7,990 nucleotides of DNA from contig JBKKCR010000073.1 in assembly GCA_046712825.1 (NCBI GenBank), positions 1 through 7,990 of the forward strand. Direction: 5' to 3'. Of the stretch, positions 6,687 through 7,990 are shown one piece after another; within the stretch, counting starts at the first letter, position 1; every line of letters starts with the position of its first letter. The position numbers were made by a program, and so were the translations under genes. The stretch is from DATFGK01 sp046712825 (GTDB taxonomy: Bacteria; Actinomycetota; AC-67). The notes under the pieces are model-generated. The model did no database searches, was not told the DNA's origin, and worked only from the letters and a program-made list of their open reading frames with translations.

Positions 6687-7990
6687 CGTCAACGCGCAGG
6701 TCCTATCGGACCGGTACGAGATCCTCGAGAGGCTCGGATCCGGTGGCATGGCCGAGGTCTACCTCGGGCGTGACCGCGTGCTCGGCCGCACGATCGCGAT
6801 CAAGATCTTGCTCACCCAATTCGCCGGCGACCCCCATTTCATCGCCCGGTTCCGCCGCGAGGCGCAGTCGGCCGCCGCGCTGAACCATCCGCACATCGTC
6901 GGCGTCTACGACACCGGCTCCGACGACGGCACGCACTACATCGTCATGGAATACATCGAGGGCCGTACGCTGCGCGACCTGATCAAGGAAGAAGGGCCGC
7001 TGCTGCCCGAGCGCGCGGCGGAGATCGCCGGCGACGTCTGCGCGGGCCTCGCCTTCGCGCACTCGCACGGGATCGTCCACCGCGACGTGAAGCCGGCGAA
7101 CATCATGATGACCAAGAACGGCGAGGTGAAGGTCACCGACTTCGGCATCGCGCGCGCCGCTTCGTCCGAGACGGTGACCCAGACCGCGACGGTGCTCGGT
7201 ACCGCGCAATACTTCTCCCCCGAGCAGGCGCAAGCCGGGCCGGTGGATGCGCGATCGGACATCTACTCGCTCGGCATCGTGCTCTACGAGATGCTGACAC
7301 GCCAGGTTCCGTTCACCGGCTCGTCCCCGGTCGCGATCGCGTACAAGCACGTGAAGGAAGATCCGATCCAGCCGTCGCGTCTCAACGCGGACATCCCGCC
7401 GGCGCTCGAAGCGATCGTGATGAAGGCGCTGGCTAAGAACCCCGACAACCGCTACCAGAACGCGCAGGAGATGCGACAGGATCTGATGCGCGCAGCGGCC
7501 GGCAAGCCGGTGCATGCGACTCCGTTGATGGCGCCCGTGGAGCAGACTTCGGTCCACGCGCCGGCGGTGTCCGATCAGACGACGATCATCCGCCGCACCG
7601 GAGGGCCGCCGCCCGCGGACGTCCAGCGCCGGCGCCGGCTCGGCTGGATCTTGATGACGCTGATCATGCTGGCGGTCGCCGGAGTGGTCGCGTGGGCGAT
7701 CCTGAGCTCGCTGCCGGGAGCGACTCAGATGGTCGACGTGCCGGACGTCAAGAACAAGACACTCGAGGAGGCGCGCGGGCTGCTCACGGCGGCGGGGTTG
7801 AAGTCGGTCGTTGAGGACAGGCAGCCCCACGCGACCGTCCCACAAGGCAGCGTGATCGATCAGAACCCAGCCCCTCCGACGAAGATCGAGGAGGGTGGGA
7901 CGGTCAACCTGATCGTGTCGTTGGGCCCGCAGATCGTCACGGTGCCGAACGTCGAGGGGAAGTCGTTATCGGAGGCGGAGAAGCTCATCA
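6682..7990 (+). CDS. pknB: PknB: PASTA-domain Ser/Thr protein kinase (3' end beyond window)
   Basis: At least 436 residues; the frame is still open at the window end. Numbered from the proposed ATT: kinase domain 10-272, Gly loop LGSGGMAEVY (18-27), catalytic K41, alpha-C E60, HRDVKPAN (133-140, catalytic D135) and DFG (153-155). The activation loop contains TVTQTATVLGTAQYFSPEQ (164-182); T166 and T168 match the TQT autophosphorylation pair of M. tuberculosis PknB. A juxtamembrane linker (273-319) with a basic stop-transfer RRRR, one TM helix (about 320-343), a complete PASTA 1 (about 349-414) and the beginning of PASTA 2 (from about 418) follow; M. tuberculosis PknB has four. The start is uncertain: no ATG, GTG or TTG lies between 6631 and the Gly-loop ATG at 6748. 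ATT 6682 overlaps the pknA stop by 5 bases and gives the usual short N-terminus; TTG 6628 and GTG 6592 are upstream alternatives inside pknA. Confidence 0.92.
   Translation, partial: MSVNAQVLSDRYEILERLGSGGMAEVYLGRDRVLGRTIAIKILLTQFAGDPHFIARFRREAQSAAALNHPHIVGVYDTGSDDGTHYIVMEYIEGRTLRDLIKEEGPLLPERAAEIAGDVCAGLAFAHSHGIVHRDVKPANIMMTKNGEVKVTDFGIARAASSETVTQTATVLGTAQYFSPEQAQAGPVDARSDIYSLGIVLYEMLTRQVPFTGSSPVAIAYKHVKEDPIQPSRLNADIPPALEAIVMKALAKNPDNRYQNAQEMRQDLMRAAAGKPVHATPLMAPVEQTSVHAPAVSDQTTIIRRTGGPPPADVQRRRRLGWILMTLIMLAVAGVVAWAILSSLPGATQMVDVPDVKNKTLEEARGLLTAAGLKSVVEDRQPHATVPQGSVIDQNPAPPTKIEEGGTVNLIVSLGPQIVTVPNVEGKSLSEAEKLI

Noticed and set aside
6640..6700. Programmed frameshift producing a PknA-PknB fusion
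   Set aside because: The pknB frame is open upstream and the hexamer repeat could allow slippage, but the PknA C-terminus is outside the cell while the PknB kinase must be inside, so a fusion would have an implausible topology.
6443..6883. 146-codon plus-strand frame bridging pknA and pknB
   Set aside because: It is a third frame over the PASTA 2 region and the pknB kinase start; the product is Ser/Arg-rich and matches nothing.
6703..7845. 380-codon open frame on the minus strand opposite pknB
   Set aside because: The plus strand there encodes an intact kinase and PASTA protein; the antisense product is low-complexity and Arg-rich with no recognisable domain.
1..7990. CRISPR arrays, tRNA/rRNA genes, insertion sequences, phage or defence modules
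   Set aside because: Genes are packed end to end with gaps of at most 22 bases, and no spaced direct repeats, transposase motifs or terminal inverted repeats were seen.

Overview
The window is a compact, fully co-directional (+ strand), GC-rich gene cluster matching the conserved actinobacterial envelope-growth and Ser/Thr-phosphosignalling locus: fhaA, fhaB, pstP, rodA, pbpA, pknA, pknB. The order and strand match the dnaA-proximal locus of Mycobacterium tuberculosis, so the source is an actinobacterium (Actinomycetota). Two departures from Mycobacterium suggest a different, possibly deep-branching lineage: FhaA is very short, and the kinase in the PknA position carries PASTA domains. The exact taxon cannot be read from this window.

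Layout. Bases 1-23 hold only the end of the fhaA leader with a strong Shine-Dalgarno (SD) sequence. fhaA (24-737) encodes a DUF3662-FHA protein and fhaB (760-1215) a membrane-anchored FHA protein. pstP (1212-2381) encodes a membrane PP2C phosphatase, rodA (2378-3646) a SEDS glycan polymerase, pbpA (3643-5121) a class B penicillin-binding transpeptidase, and pknA (5118-6686) a Ser/Thr kinase with one TM segment and two PASTA domains. pknB (from about 6682, running off the right edge) encodes a second PASTA kinase. Four consecutive junctions (fhaB/pstP, pstP/rodA, rodA/pbpA, pbpA/pknA) are 4-base ATGA stop/start overlaps. The only true intergenic gap inside the cluster is 22 bases, between fhaA and fhaB. 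No terminator or internal promoter is evident, so one transcript with translational coupling is likely.

How the genes fit together. RodA and PbpA form the polymerase/transpeptidase pair for peptidoglycan growth. PknA and PknB would sense cell-wall fragments or lipid II through their extracytoplasmic PASTA domains and phosphorylate cytoplasmic targets. PstP would reverse this, and the FHA domains of FhaA and FhaB would bind the phosphothreonines.

This is mostly a well-known locus rather than a new system. The points most worth a second look are: the pknB start, where no ATG, GTG or TTG is well placed and an ATT overlapping the pknA stop with a good SD is the best candidate; the PASTA domains, extracytoplasmic Cys pair and Gly-Lys tail of PknA; and the minimal FhaA.
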